A stretch of DNA of 64,000 bases from NCBI GenBank assembly GCA_015296085.1, contig DVDT01000021.1, positions 62,001 to 126,000 of the forward strand, written 5' to 3'. The position numbers and the translations under genes were made by a program. Numbering within the stretch: position 1 is the first letter of the stretch; every line of letters starts with the position of its first letter. The notes beneath the pieces are model-generated. The model made no database searches and was not told where the DNA came from. It saw only the letters and a program-made list of their open reading frames with translations. The DNA comes from Trichormus sp. M33_DOE_039 (GTDB lineage: Bacteria; Cyanobacteriota; Cyanobacteriia; Cyanobacteriales; Nostocaceae). Positions 52,702 through 63,642 of this stretch are shown piece after piece.

Positions 52702-52923
52702 TTATGCAGCAGAAATATTGATTTGAGGAAAGTTCAGCCCTTGTTGAATATTAGAATTTTGTCCTTTGAGTTGAATAGGAAAATTTGCTTGACTGACGTT
52801 ACCTGTGATTGAGCCACGTTGTAATTGAGTGACCAGTAAACAAGGAGTAACTGCTGTATTAGCCGCAAAAAAATCAATGTAATTAAAAGGTAAGTTGACG
52901 TAAAGAAGATTATTGGTTTCCAT
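52702..52923 (-). CDS. Small hypothetical protein in phage-tail-like operon
   Basis: 73 aa, same strand, 15-nt gap to next gene. Confidence 0.5.
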   Translation of the reverse strand: METNNLLYVNLPFNYIDFFAANTAVTPCLLVTQLQRGSITGNVSQANFPIQLKGQNSNIQQGLNFPQINISAA

Positions 52924-53030
52924 AGATTTGTAAGGGTGTAGGGTTATAGACGTATAAGGGAAAAAGCATCATTCATGTTCATCTGTGAAACTTGCTTCAA
53001 ATGAAACTGCTGCCTTCTGTTTTTTGCCAA

Positions 53031-56000
53031 TCAACGATTTCGTAACAGGTTGTTAGCAATCACACTTTGTTCAATGTTACTAATGTTGCCTACTGGCGTG
53101 GTGGAATGATTAGAAGCATTGTTACTAGTAAAAATTAAGGCATTAATGCCAGATATGACAAAAGCAGAAATATTTAATAAACCTTCAGGAACATGTAATT
53201 GATTACCTTGAACATTAGCTTGAGTGTATTGTAATTGAGTTGGAATTGCCTGATTGAATTGAGTTGCCGATAATGCTAAAGCTAGTGTAGGTGCAAAGGT
53301 TTGAGGTTGGTATGTACTTAATGTAGTAAAGTTGCCAAAGTTAGACGAAGGGTTAGCATTACCCCAAGCTAATTCTACGCCGCGATTTTGAGAAATATCA
53401 TTATCAGCGATCGCTACTGTCCCAAACACGTTATTCAGGCGTACACCTCCGACGGGGTTGTATTGAATGCTGTTATCTGTAAATACTAAGTCAAATATAG
53501 TTTCTAAGTTGACCGCAGCAGATATAACTCTCCGCCTAACATCGCTACCGCAATTATTTACCCGATTATTATGCAAACGACAGAAGGCCGCACCTTGAAT
53601 ATCAATACCGCCTCTAGCAAGACTGAAATTAGCCAAATTTGCTGATTGGGCGCAGTCACTAATCCGATTACCTTCAACATCAAGGTTAATTACCAACGCA
53701 TTTTCGTTAATGAAAATACCAGCCCCACCCATGTAGCTGATTTGATTATTACGAAGTTTGAGTTTAGCCAGAACTTCCGGCACATCATTTGCACCTTGAA
53801 TGTCAATTCCATGACCTATCCCACCCAGAATTTCGTTATTGTCAATTAAAGTTTCAGTGATACCGAATAAGGGATTATTAACTGTGAAAGCATTCTGATC
53901 ATTAAATATCTGCCGTTGGATAGCTTGAGCAATCAACGCAAAATTGATCAATAGCTGTAGGTTTAAGGATAGCCGGATGCCACCCCTTGTCCAAGTGTCA
54001 GGATTGATATCCGCAGGGACAAGGATGTGATTACCTACGATTCGGCAACCGGCCCCTTTCGCAAAGATGCCATAACTGTTGATGTAGGGTAATAACGCTT
54101 GGGCAAAAACATTTAAGGCATTCCGCAGCACCGAAGTATTACCAAGATTTTGATTTTGTAAGGCGGTGGAGAGTGTTGAGGCTGCTGTCCGCAGGTTGGT
54201 ATCACTAATCCTACTGCTATTATTAATGTCAGTTAAGGCTGCTGTTGCTTGGCTTCTGGCGGTGTTATTTGTGAGTTGAGTGGGAGTATTTTGAAAACTT
54301 TGAATTGTATCCAGTAAATCGCTAGTTGAACCTTCTTGCAGTGCCAACCCCAAAGGTGCAAAAATCTCAACGTTATTGAGAGCAGCAGTCAAGTTATTAG
54401 CATCAGAAATAGAAGTTTGCCGCTCTTGCATCGTGATATGGTTATCGAGGATGACCAATTCAAAAATGTTGCTAGTGATCGCAGTATCCAAGCTGCGAAT
54501 TTGATTAGCGGCAATGTGATAATCTGCTTCTAAAAAGCCCTCAGATTCCTGTTGCCATGTGATTAAACGTTGCTGGATTGATTGCAGTAAGTTGCCTACC
54601 ACTACTACAACAGGTTGCAAGTCCGGATTATTGGTTGCTGTTTGCTGCCATTGACCAATTAGCTGCACTACAACACGAATTATTCCCGCCATAAAGTAAC
54701 GCCACAATAGCACCAACAAATCCACATTGGCGGCAGCAAAATCAGTTTCTATCAGTACGGCTTGACCAGTAATAGTATGCAGGCGATTGTTCGTTATCCC
54801 CAATCCGCCTAATGTCCAAAATTCCGTCAGACGAATGCAGAAATCCCTAGCTTCAATGTCATTTTCTCTGACTTGCAAAGCGATCATCGGTAAAGGCCAA
54901 TTACGGCGGTTTTGGGAATTGCTGAGGTAAGAGTAAAGGTAATTAGCCAAGAGATACAAGGCGGGAAAGTTCAGGTTAGCCCGATAGAGTACAGATTGCA
55001 CTCGATTCACAATTGTTTGTAAATCCCACAGGGGAATCAGTCGCGTCAACAGCAACCAAACTGCTAAAGATTCGTCATCCTCGTTGCTGCTATAGAAAAA
55101 AGTAATTTCCCGCACAGTAGATACCATCTCTTCTATAGCTTGTGGTAGCAGGAAATTAGTTATCCCGATGCGGCTATCAGTGATTTGATTACCTGCAATC
55201 AAGGTGCGGTAACTACCTGCAAAACTCAAAGCCGAACCTCCAGAACAAGTCACCCGATTAGCTTCCCAACGCCCTTGGTGAACCCAAAAGACTTGTAAGC
55301 CTTGACTTTGTGCTTGAATATGGTTAGCGATCGCATCACTGTCAAACCACCAGATAATATCTACAGCTATATCTCCTTGCAGATAACTATCGCGCAGTTG
55401 ACAGTTTTGCCAAATTACAGCTTTGATGGCAGTACCAAAGTTAGTATTGCTGGCAGTTAAAAACAATTCATCCAGTTCTGCTATTAACTGACGGTAAAAG
55501 GACAGTTTGTTGCCATTGCCAGAATCAATTGCCAAGAAGCTATCAAATGTATTAAAACTTGTGCCTGGTCTGGATCTAGGAGAAAATAAAGGACGCAAAT
55601 TACAATCCTCAATTTGCCATTCTAGGGCTTGCGTTGTCCAGATGCCGTAGCTGCGATAGCGAATACCGACATGATTGAGTTGGAGTTGGGTAATACCACC
55701 TGAATAATCTGTGGGTGGTGGTTCTGGTTGTGTAGTCCCAAACTGCACATTGTCAATAAAAAATTCCTGTCCCCCAATTGCAAATGAACTAATAGCACCT
55801 GTCAGGGTCAATATTCCTACTCGGCCAGGGGTGACACTCACTTGCGCGCCACCAATGCTCTGTCCATTCACTTCGCTAAGATTGTCGAGGTTACGAAATA
55901 TACTATTGACTGAGAGATTAACATTGCCTCCCAAATCAGCAAATCTGACTGTGACTTGATTGGGGGGTGAGGCAAAATCGAATTGGAAATTGATATTGTC

Positions 56001-58028
56001 AACTCGCAGTTCTGGACTTGTCCCACCAGCTTGGTTACTGTCACTAATTCGAGCCGAACCATCACTAGCATTTTGACCATTTTGCCATTGAAATTGTCGG
56101 GCTGTCACAGTCACACCAGCTGGTGCAGGGAATGTATCGCCTATACGATACGTAGTGCCAACACCTACACCAGAAAAATCAATGCGGTTGATAGCAGGTG
56201 AATTACCTTTGGTATTGGGTGCTGTCGGCAGGCGATCGCCAATTAATCCTAAAATGCCAATATCTGCAACGATGCGGCAATTTTCTAAAACTACATCTTC
56301 TGCATGAGTCAGCTTCAAAGCGCAGGTAAATGTATCTTCACTCAATGAAGATACATTTACTAAAGTAGCGTGGCGAATTTGCAAAACACGGCTCGGCTGT
56401 CTATCTTCATCCTGACGAGTTTGAATCAGTACGGGGATATTTTCCCCAAAAATCAATAGATGTTCAATTTCGATGTGGGAGGCATTTTGTAACACAATAC
56501 CCCCTAGCCCTGATTCATTCGTACCCACTAATTCCAGTGTGGTGACATCACTTTCCCCCGAAATCTTGATGTGATGGGCATTAGTTAAATTTAGTACCCC
56601 ATTCACACGGTGAACACCATGTCCTAAACAAATGCAGCCACCACCAACAGCGATCGCGCGATTAATGGCTTGCTGCACATTATCCCCTGGTCGCACGCGA
56701 ATACAGCAACCGCGATCGCTCAGGTCAGTCAAGGGAGGAAATTCTGGGCGACAATCTTGCAAAACCTCCCAATTACCCGCATTATCGAGTTCCAGCAGTG
56801 CCAAATGGCAATAATGGTGGATAATTCCGTGAGGCGGTTCTAAAAGAGGATTACCACTGCTATCTCTGTCCCAAAGCACATCTGCGCCGATAGTACGGGC
56901 AGGGATCAGCCAATAGTCACCTGTAAAATAATTACCTCCGGGTTCAAACCAAACTTCCACACCGTCCTCTAGGGGGATCCAAGCCCCTTCTTGGACAGGA
57001 ATTGCCCCATTAATTAAATTTAGTTCGATAGTGCTGCCGTCTGGATTGGTGGCGATCGCTGCTTGATGATCCCAGCGTCGCACCTTGGGCGTGCGGAGAA
57101 AATCACTTCTAGAAGCATTACCACGTAGTTCTAGTTGATCACCTTCAGCCCGTGCCAACTGTACCAAATTTCCAGGCTGTTGGTACAGTTCGCGTGTATC
57201 ATCAAGTAATTCTACCCACTGGTCTGTAGCAAAACGTAGCACTGCATCCCTTCCTATACTTCTGACAATGAGGGTATCGGTGTTGGGTGTATCTGGTGCT
57301 AACCAATCAGTCACAATAGAGCCATTATCCCGTGACCATTTGAATGTTGCCGTTCCTGCTGCTCCACTTTGGTGAATTTCTACACGGTAAAGTTGGTTTT
57401 CCAGACGGCGATAGCCTGCCTGTGCTGATACTAAACAGGGACGATTTTCATCGGGATTGGGTTGAGACCTGGCTCTGAGTTGACTATTACCTTGAGCATC
57501 CCTAGGCGACCAATCATCAAAATCAGCACATTCAGGCGGCAAATCACCGGGATTTAGCACTTGTTCTAGCTTCACTTGCCAGATAGTTTTCAGCCGAGTA
57601 GCTGTATCAGGGCCACCCAGAGCGATTTCTTTAATTTCAGGATCTTCTAAGGCTGTAATCGATCGTTGCCAGACATCAAGATAAGCCAGATAAATCCCTG
57701 GTGTTGTGGGTAGTTCGTAATCAGGTAAGTCTGCTTGCTCAGTCATGTCTACCGGATTCTCAGTCTGATTTTCACAGAGAATACCATCCACATAACAGCG
57801 ACCCGGTGCAATGACGAGATTACCGCTATCCACTTGCAGCGCAAAACCTGGCGCACCTTTTGGGACACCAAATCGCCCAATCACATCAATGCGCGTAGTT
57901 TCATCTAGATAGGTAGCAATATCCTGGGCTTCATTCCAGTCAGCATCCATCTGCACACGACCTTGCTGCATTCGGACACTGCTATAGTGTTTGCGCGGAT
58001 CAAAAGTGGATTTAGTAATATCGCTCAT
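53031..58028 (-). CDS. DUF6519 N-terminal domain plus right-handed parallel beta-helix protein (1665 aa)
   Basis: N-terminus STFDPRKHYSSVRMQQGRVQMDADWNEAQDI; parallel beta-helix-type repeats (IEIEHLLIFGENIP, VVLENCRIVADIGI, LKLRNNQISYMGGAGIFINENALVINLDVEGNRISDC). Confidence 0.85.
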   Translation of the reverse strand: MSDITKSTFDPRKHYSSVRMQQGRVQMDADWNEAQDIATYLDETTRIDVIGRFGVPKGAPGFALQVDSGNLVIAPGRCYVDGILCENQTENPVDMTEQADLPDYELPTTPGIYLAYLDVWQRSITALEDPEIKEIALGGPDTATRLKTIWQVKLEQVLNPGDLPPECADFDDWSPRDAQGNSQLRARSQPNPDENRPCLVSAQAGYRRLENQLYRVEIHQSGAAGTATFKWSRDNGSIVTDWLAPDTPNTDTLIVRSIGRDAVLRFATDQWVELLDDTRELYQQPGNLVQLARAEGDQLELRGNASRSDFLRTPKVRRWDHQAAIATNPDGSTIELNLINGAIPVQEGAWIPLEDGVEVWFEPGGNYFTGDYWLIPARTIGADVLWDRDSSGNPLLEPPHGIIHHYCHLALLELDNAGNWEVLQDCRPEFPPLTDLSDRGCCIRVRPGDNVQQAINRAIAVGGGCICLGHGVHRVNGVLNLTNAHHIKISGESDVTTLELVGTNESGLGGIVLQNASHIEIEHLLIFGENIPVLIQTRQDEDRQPSRVLQIRHATLVNVSSLSEDTFTCALKLTHAEDVVLENCRIVADIGILGLIGDRLPTAPNTKGNSPAINRIDFSGVGVGTTYRIGDTFPAPAGVTVTARQFQWQNGQNASDGSARISDSNQAGGTSPELRVDNINFQFDFASPPNQVTVRFADLGGNVNLSVNSIFRNLDNLSEVNGQSIGGAQVSVTPGRVGILTLTGAISSFAIGGQEFFIDNVQFGTTQPEPPPTDYSGGITQLQLNHVGIRYRSYGIWTTQALEWQIEDCNLRPLFSPRSRPGTSFNTFDSFLAIDSGNGNKLSFYRQLIAELDELFLTASNTNFGTAIKAVIWQNCQLRDSYLQGDIAVDIIWWFDSDAIANHIQAQSQGLQVFWVHQGRWEANRVTCSGGSALSFAGSYRTLIAGNQITDSRIGITNFLLPQAIEEMVSTVREITFFYSSNEDDESLAVWLLLTRLIPLWDLQTIVNRVQSVLYRANLNFPALYLLANYLYSYLSNSQNRRNWPLPMIALQVRENDIEARDFCIRLTEFWTLGGLGITNNRLHTITGQAVLIETDFAAANVDLLVLLWRYFMAGIIRVVVQLIGQWQQTATNNPDLQPVVVVVGNLLQSIQQRLITWQQESEGFLEADYHIAANQIRSLDTAITSNIFELVILDNHITMQERQTSISDANNLTAALNNVEIFAPLGLALQEGSTSDLLDTIQSFQNTPTQLTNNTARSQATAALTDINNSSRISDTNLRTAASTLSTALQNQNLGNTSVLRNALNVFAQALLPYINSYGIFAKGAGCRIVGNHILVPADINPDTWTRGGIRLSLNLQLLINFALIAQAIQRQIFNDQNAFTVNNPLFGITETLIDNNEILGGIGHGIDIQGANDVPEVLAKLKLRNNQISYMGGAGIFINENALVINLDVEGNRISDCAQSANLANFSLARGGIDIQGAAFCRLHNNRVNNCGSDVRRRVISAAVNLETIFDLVFTDNSIQYNPVGGVRLNNVFGTVAIADNDISQNRGVELAWGNANPSSNFGNFTTLSTYQPQTFAPTLALALSATQFNQAIPTQLQYTQANVQGNQLHVPEGLLNISAFVISGINALIFTSNNASNHSTTPVGNISNIEQSVIANNLLRNR

Positions 58029-58099
58029 AAATATCCTGGGAAAATAGGGTAATTAATTCAAAATTCCAAATTAAAGAATTTCTTACTCAGCACTGCCTT

Positions 58100-60697
58100 T
58101 TAAGTCACATAGAAAATTCCGGCGGCTAAACCAAAGCGGAGATACTCATCTAGGGCGATGCGGAGATTAGCTTCCCGCTGGGGTTGCTTGAGGAAACTAA
58201 ATGCACCCATTTCTGAGCCATCTGCTGCTCCGGTACGAATCTGCACAGGACAGGTGAGACTCAATTGACCGTAGGCAGGCTCACCATAACGAGTAGAGGT
58301 AAAGCTGGGGATGAGTTGCTGTTGAATGCGCTGTTGAATGTCGGTTTGTTCGGTAGGGGTGAGCGATCGCCCTAATTTTTTTTCTCTGAGTTCCTGCTGG
58401 ATACTAGTCTCTAACTCTGGCTGACAACGGTAGCGGCGGGGAGTGCGAGACGTGGGAGGAACGTAACTAAAACGCAGACATCCAATTTGACGGCGTTGGG
58501 CGATAGCGGCGGCGGTGAAAATTACCTCTGAACCCAAATCGAAGGCTTGGACATAGCTAGAACCCAAAATAGTGCTGCGTTCGATGCGGGTCGGGGGTGC
58601 AGCTTGATCTGGTGAGGGAGAGGCGATCGCACTGGCGGCTGTATCTAATCCCCAAGTCTTCACAGTCATCGCATCCGTGGCTGTGGCAGCAAAGGATATA
58701 TGTCTAGTCTCTGCTTGTGAAATAATGATCAATCGCTGCTCAAATTTCCCTACTTGAGCGTTAATTGGTGCAATTTGCAAGGCAGTTTCTAGAATGCTAC
58801 GGGCTGCGTCGATATCATTGGCAGCATTCAAAGTCAGGGTAAATGTCTCACCACTACTCAAACTGACTTCTAATTCTCCCGCAGGTAAGGGAAAATCTAC
58901 GGGTTCAGAAATCAGGATATTTCCTGCTTCAGTCGCATCTAAGATGCTGTCAGCAATTTGTAAAGCTGCTACTGTTGGCGGTAGGTAAACCGCCCCCGTG
59001 ATACTGTGGTCTAATTCAACTACTAGACGGTTATTTGTCTTGCCTTCGGCAGTACTGGGTTGCACAGTTAAACCACCGTTTTGGGGTAATAATGTGGCGT
59101 GGGAAACCCGGAGTTTTCCTAAATTTCCTGGTTGGACTGTGACTCGACCTTCTATTAATAAGCCATCTAAAGTTAACTGACCAGGGTTTTCACTGCTAGC
59201 AGTACCCAAAATATACCAATCGCCCTGTAAATGCGATCGCCTCTGATTGGGTGTTAACTGACCAATGCGTCGTTCTCTGACTCCTACTAAATTTGGTACT
59301 TCTACTTCAGCCCAGTTAGCAGCCACAATCATTAAAGCTGCCCCAGATGGGATTCTTATGGGAGTGATGGGGGTTTGATCAGTGGTGTAAGTTTGATTAT
59401 CCATCAGGGCGATCGCCCCAGTGGGGGGAATAAAACTAGCCGGGAGTGTTTCTCCAGGATGGGATATCTGCCAAGCTGTTAAGGTTGCTTCCCAAGCATC
59501 TACCTGACTGTGCCAAGCTGTAATAGCTGCTCCTAGAGTTGTGAAAATCTCCTCATTACCCACCGATGTATACTCACGACTAACTCCCACCTGCCAATTA
59601 ATGGGACGAGGTAAAGCACGATTTATCGCATCCCGCCGATTGTAAGCACCACCCCCTAAATCGCCACTAAAGCCATAGGCATAACTGACTAAAACCTCTG
59701 TTGGTAAATCTGCGCCGTTAGGAATTGCCAACCGACCCAGAACAGGGTCAACAGCAACACTACGAAAGACATTGGGGCGTACCCAATTTGACCCAGGGGC
59801 AACAGGCAAACCACTGAGATTACAAATACTTAGTTGTTCTGGGGGAATTTCCACCCCATCCAAGAACACCCGCAATACAGGGGGGTTGCTGAAGTAGTCT
59901 GTAGCTGAAGGTTGATTACTGGCTAGGGCTTCGACTTCATCAAACAGCGATCGCCTGCGGAGGGATGTAGGTAAGTTAATCTCGGCTGCGAGGCGGCTAA
60001 TCTCCAATTCTGGGCGGGGGCGATTGAATAGTGGGATATCTTGCCCTAGGGGATTCATCCAGTACAAGCCAGTGGAATTATCAATCACGGCTTTGGCTGT
60101 CACTCGTTCGAGGGGATATGCCTGTAATCGCCAGAGAAATATGCCTATGTTGGGGATATTGTAATAACCCCTGCGGCTATTGATGCGGCGGACTTCACCG
60201 CTGTAGTTGGCTGTTTCTAAGGGGGTGGCAATGAGTTCTAAGGCGTTGGTGTCTCGTAAATCGGGGGTGCGGTGGTTTTGCAGTCGGAGATGATTCAAGT
60301 ATTGTGTGGTGGACAATCGCTCAAAAAATTCCACTACTCGCGCTGTCCATTGGGTGACATCCCGCGCTAGTTGTTCTAAAACCGTGGCTGTGCCTTTACG
60401 TTGCCGATAAGCTAAGGTATTGGCGACATATGCCCGTTGGCTGTAGGTGTTGGGGTCAAGGTTTTGCAGGTGACGCACCCCTAATAAATCGCCAATATAC
60501 GGCACTACCCAGTCTTCGCAAGTTTCGATAAATTCGTTGTCGTAAAGTTGATCAATGTCGGCTTCAATATCTAGTAACTGTGCTTCAATTAACGCCATCA
60601 ATGCCCGCAGGGCTTGTCCTTGGCTGGGTTCACTATCCCTAATGCGGTAGATGGCTGGGAGGAGATTGTAAAGGCGATCGCTAACGTTGGGGTTCAT
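58100..60697 (-). CDS. Phage tail protein (gpI-like baseplate component)
   Basis: YNLLPAIYRIRDSEPSQGQALRALMALIEAQLLDIEADIDQLYDNEFIETCEDWVVPYIGDLLGVRHL..AYVANTLAYRQRKGTATVLEQLARDVTQW. Confidence 0.85.
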   Translation of the reverse strand: MNPNVSDRLYNLLPAIYRIRDSEPSQGQALRALMALIEAQLLDIEADIDQLYDNEFIETCEDWVVPYIGDLLGVRHLQNLDPNTYSQRAYVANTLAYRQRKGTATVLEQLARDVTQWTARVVEFFERLSTTQYLNHLRLQNHRTPDLRDTNALELIATPLETANYSGEVRRINSRRGYYNIPNIGIFLWRLQAYPLERVTAKAVIDNSTGLYWMNPLGQDIPLFNRPRPELEISRLAAEINLPTSLRRRSLFDEVEALASNQPSATDYFSNPPVLRVFLDGVEIPPEQLSICNLSGLPVAPGSNWVRPNVFRSVAVDPVLGRLAIPNGADLPTEVLVSYAYGFSGDLGGGAYNRRDAINRALPRPINWQVGVSREYTSVGNEEIFTTLGAAITAWHSQVDAWEATLTAWQISHPGETLPASFIPPTGAIALMDNQTYTTDQTPITPIRIPSGAALMIVAANWAEVEVPNLVGVRERRIGQLTPNQRRSHLQGDWYILGTASSENPGQLTLDGLLIEGRVTVQPGNLGKLRVSHATLLPQNGGLTVQPSTAEGKTNNRLVVELDHSITGAVYLPPTVAALQIADSILDATEAGNILISEPVDFPLPAGELEVSLSSGETFTLTLNAANDIDAARSILETALQIAPINAQVGKFEQRLIIISQAETRHISFAATATDAMTVKTWGLDTAASAIASPSPDQAAPPTRIERSTILGSSYVQAFDLGSEVIFTAAAIAQRRQIGCLRFSYVPPTSRTPRRYRCQPELETSIQQELREKKLGRSLTPTEQTDIQQRIQQQLIPSFTSTRYGEPAYGQLSLTCPVQIRTGAADGSEMGAFSFLKQPQREANLRIALDEYLRFGLAAGIFYVT

Positions 60698-60768
60698 ACA
60701 GGGGACTGGGGATTGGCGACGGTGTGGGAATGCAAAGCTTGAGTTTGGTAAGTAGTGATGAGAGTTTT

Positions 60769-63642
60769 TTACGAATTAGGAATTATTTCTAAGGAGATGC
60801 CGACTTGATTGATTAATAAAAGTTCTGCGGGTTGGGGTTGGTTTTGTGACTGATTCCAAGTGGCGATCGCCGCATCTAGATAACTGTTGAGTGCAGGCGG
60901 CTGATCTGAGCGGTAAAGTAGGTCTAAATCGGTGTTAATCACCCCTGGGACTGACTGAATGATGGTAATTACCTCTGCTGCACTCACCACCTGCCCAAAG
61001 CTACGATTGGCGAAGGCAAAGGCTGTTTTTAGTGCTGCTTCTACTTGAGTTTGTACGATGGCGGTGATATAGCGGGGTTCAATCCTTAGCTTGGCTTGGA
61101 GATTAAAGAGGCGGAGGTGGTAAGTTTCTATATGCAAGGGTTGGGAAGGATCACGAACAGAGGTGATTGCCGAGAACAGGTTTTGGTAAAGCGTAGAGCT
61201 AGGTTCAATTTGATTACCATTAGCAGCAGCGATAGTGAGATGCACGCGATCGCTAAATCCATCCCAGAGGGCGACGGCTTGGGCTTTGCCAATCCCAGCA
61301 AAAGCACGGGCAAAATCTTCGTAGTCTCTGAGGGAAACAATCCGATCTAGGGTCAAAACTGTCAAAGGTGCGTTGGTACGAGCATTATCCAGATTTTCAG
61401 GAGCTTCAGCACCACTGGCTACTGTCGGATTAGTCACAGCACGAATACCCAAAGGACGGGTTTTGAGGAGTGTCAAACTGTTGGCTGGGACTTCTCCCTC
61501 TAAACCAATACCACTGCGATAGGTAGCCGTAATATTTTCCATCCCCGTAGGCAGGCGCGCCCCTTGTTTGCCGTCTCCGAAAATTACTTGAGTTGTACCA
61601 TCATCTTCAATTCTGACAATGTAACTTTCGGCATTGGCTTTTAAGCCATAGAAAGTGCGGGATTCTTCCCAGAGGATCTGATTGACTCTGACGGCTAAAG
61701 TAGTTTGGTTGCCACTGGGAGTATTCGCAGCCACATAAGTTAGTGGTGGCTTTTTGAGCGTGAAGGTTTGAAAACTTTTCGCCCCATCCCCACTACCCAA
61801 AACCGCCCTTACGGTTTCTCCATGTGTTGCTAAGACAACATTGGCGTTAATGGTGACTGTATCTCTGAGGTAGCGATTTCGCAGGCGATCGCGGAAATAT
61901 ACAGTCGTATGTTTGCCCTCATGTACAATTGCCTGAATAAAAGCAATTTCAGCTACGGTAACATCTGGTGTATCAACTGTTTTTCCTTGAATAGCGACTG
62001 GTTGATCAACTTGCAATCCTGTAACAATCCGGTCTAATTCTATGGACTCGACTCCATCCGTATTACTCGCTTGTAACGGTTCATCGATGGGTAAAGCTGC
62101 TAAGGTTAATCGCGCACTCTGCACATAGGCAACAGTCCGCCGGACTCGGAAGTCATATTGATCTAACGGTGTAGAATTATCGGCATTAGCTAACTCCAGA
62201 CCTGTTGATTTACCACTGAGTGCGTAATCTACCAAGGATGTTTCTGATGTTGCCTCCACCCGATAAACTCGCTGGACGCGGTTACTAGCTTCTACCACCA
62301 GCCAACTGTCACTGACGATTTCAGGAATGCTCCGTTCTAAATATACATCTGCTTCTGTGTAAGCCACCCCTTGGGAATTCTGCCAGATGGTGCGACCCGA
62401 ACCAGTATCCCAAGTATTCAGGTAAGGATCTGGGCCACGAGAGACACTAGCAGCAGGTAAAGTTTCATACCTAGGCGCATTATGTCCAAAGAAACTTACC
62501 TGTTGTCGAAAAGCAAAAATACCTTGATCCGTTGGTGGTAGTGGGGGAGATGTGGGGGTAGAAGCCTGGAAACCAAACAGAAATTCATTCCAACCATTCA
62601 TGACGAAGGTAGCTTGTAAGGCGATTTCGGAAATCGGCTGGCTCAAGACTTGATTAATCTGGGTGATATTGAAAGGAATCGAAGTCCCGACTACTGCAAT
62701 CGCCTCTAAAAGACTCGGTAAACGACGCAAAGGCGGAATAGAGCGAACTTCGCTGGTAAAATCAATTCTGCTCCGGCGGCGTTCTGCTTCGATTTGAATG
62801 TTTTGAATAGAACGCACCAAGGTAGTAATTGTCCCTGCGGTTGATTTACCCACAAACAAAATGCGATCGCCTTTTTTGAAAGTTGTCGTCCCATCTAGAT
62901 AAATTTGCTCAATGGAAATGGCGGTAACAGTGGTCAGGGGTGGATCTGCTAGGGGAATTTCTGCTAAAAAAAATACATTAGCGATGGGTAATAACTCTGC
63001 ACCTGCAATCAGAGGCGCAATATCTGTATCTACAGTCCACAGATAAAGTTGATTGTTGTAAATACACAGGTCTTGGGGTTGAGTCTGTCGCGGTCGCAAT
63101 TCGTTCCAGTCAAGCCTGGCGATGAAGTCGGCTGCTGTCTCGAAGGTCTGGGGTAACTGATTTTGACCAGGAATACTTTGAATTTGCGTTCCCTGCGGCA
63201 CGTGGGAGACTCCCTGAGTTCCCGGTGTAGTTTCCACCGTGAAGGCGAGGTATGTACTAGCAGCTACACCTGGGTTTAATTCATAGCCAATTGCCCGTGC
63301 TAATTCTAATACTGAAAGTCGCTCCGTGGCAGTGCGGAGATAGTTTTCATTGGCAATCTGTTCTTGATAAAAGGTGAGGACATCTGCTACCACTGCCCAA
63401 GCATCCAAAAGTGCGATCGCCGCATCATCTTGACGACGGGTTTTTAATGCCTCCAAACTGACACTATCTGCAAGCACAGGCTTGGCAATGTTGGCTAACA
63501 GTTCAGCCAAAAAGCTGCCATAAGTACCAATGCGGTAGTTTAATTCTGGCAATCCCGGCCGGTTCACCCGGTTGGGTGGCGACGGATCACCTGCACAACA
63601 ACCGCAGGGGTCAAGATTGGGGTCTTGGTTGAAATCACTCAT
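60769..63642 (-). CDS. Putative baseplate assembly protein (J/gp47-like)
   Basis: VLTFYQEQIANENYLRTATERLSVLELARAIGYELNPGVAASTYLAF; FGDGKQGARLPTGMENITATYRSGIGLEGEVPANSLTLL; RIVSLRDYEDFARAFAGIGKAQAV. Confidence 0.88.
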   Translation of the reverse strand: MSDFNQDPNLDPCGCCAGDPSPPNRVNRPGLPELNYRIGTYGSFLAELLANIAKPVLADSVSLEALKTRRQDDAAIALLDAWAVVADVLTFYQEQIANENYLRTATERLSVLELARAIGYELNPGVAASTYLAFTVETTPGTQGVSHVPQGTQIQSIPGQNQLPQTFETAADFIARLDWNELRPRQTQPQDLCIYNNQLYLWTVDTDIAPLIAGAELLPIANVFFLAEIPLADPPLTTVTAISIEQIYLDGTTTFKKGDRILFVGKSTAGTITTLVRSIQNIQIEAERRRSRIDFTSEVRSIPPLRRLPSLLEAIAVVGTSIPFNITQINQVLSQPISEIALQATFVMNGWNEFLFGFQASTPTSPPLPPTDQGIFAFRQQVSFFGHNAPRYETLPAASVSRGPDPYLNTWDTGSGRTIWQNSQGVAYTEADVYLERSIPEIVSDSWLVVEASNRVQRVYRVEATSETSLVDYALSGKSTGLELANADNSTPLDQYDFRVRRTVAYVQSARLTLAALPIDEPLQASNTDGVESIELDRIVTGLQVDQPVAIQGKTVDTPDVTVAEIAFIQAIVHEGKHTTVYFRDRLRNRYLRDTVTINANVVLATHGETVRAVLGSGDGAKSFQTFTLKKPPLTYVAANTPSGNQTTLAVRVNQILWEESRTFYGLKANAESYIVRIEDDGTTQVIFGDGKQGARLPTGMENITATYRSGIGLEGEVPANSLTLLKTRPLGIRAVTNPTVASGAEAPENLDNARTNAPLTVLTLDRIVSLRDYEDFARAFAGIGKAQAVALWDGFSDRVHLTIAAANGNQIEPSSTLYQNLFSAITSVRDPSQPLHIETYHLRLFNLQAKLRIEPRYITAIVQTQVEAALKTAFAFANRSFGQVVSAAEVITIIQSVPGVINTDLDLLYRSDQPPALNSYLDAAIATWNQSQNQPQPAELLLINQVGISLEIIPNS

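Noticed and set aside
53646-56814. Plus-strand ORFs inside the 1665-aa gene
   Set aside because: Shadow ORFs of the long minus-strand CDS
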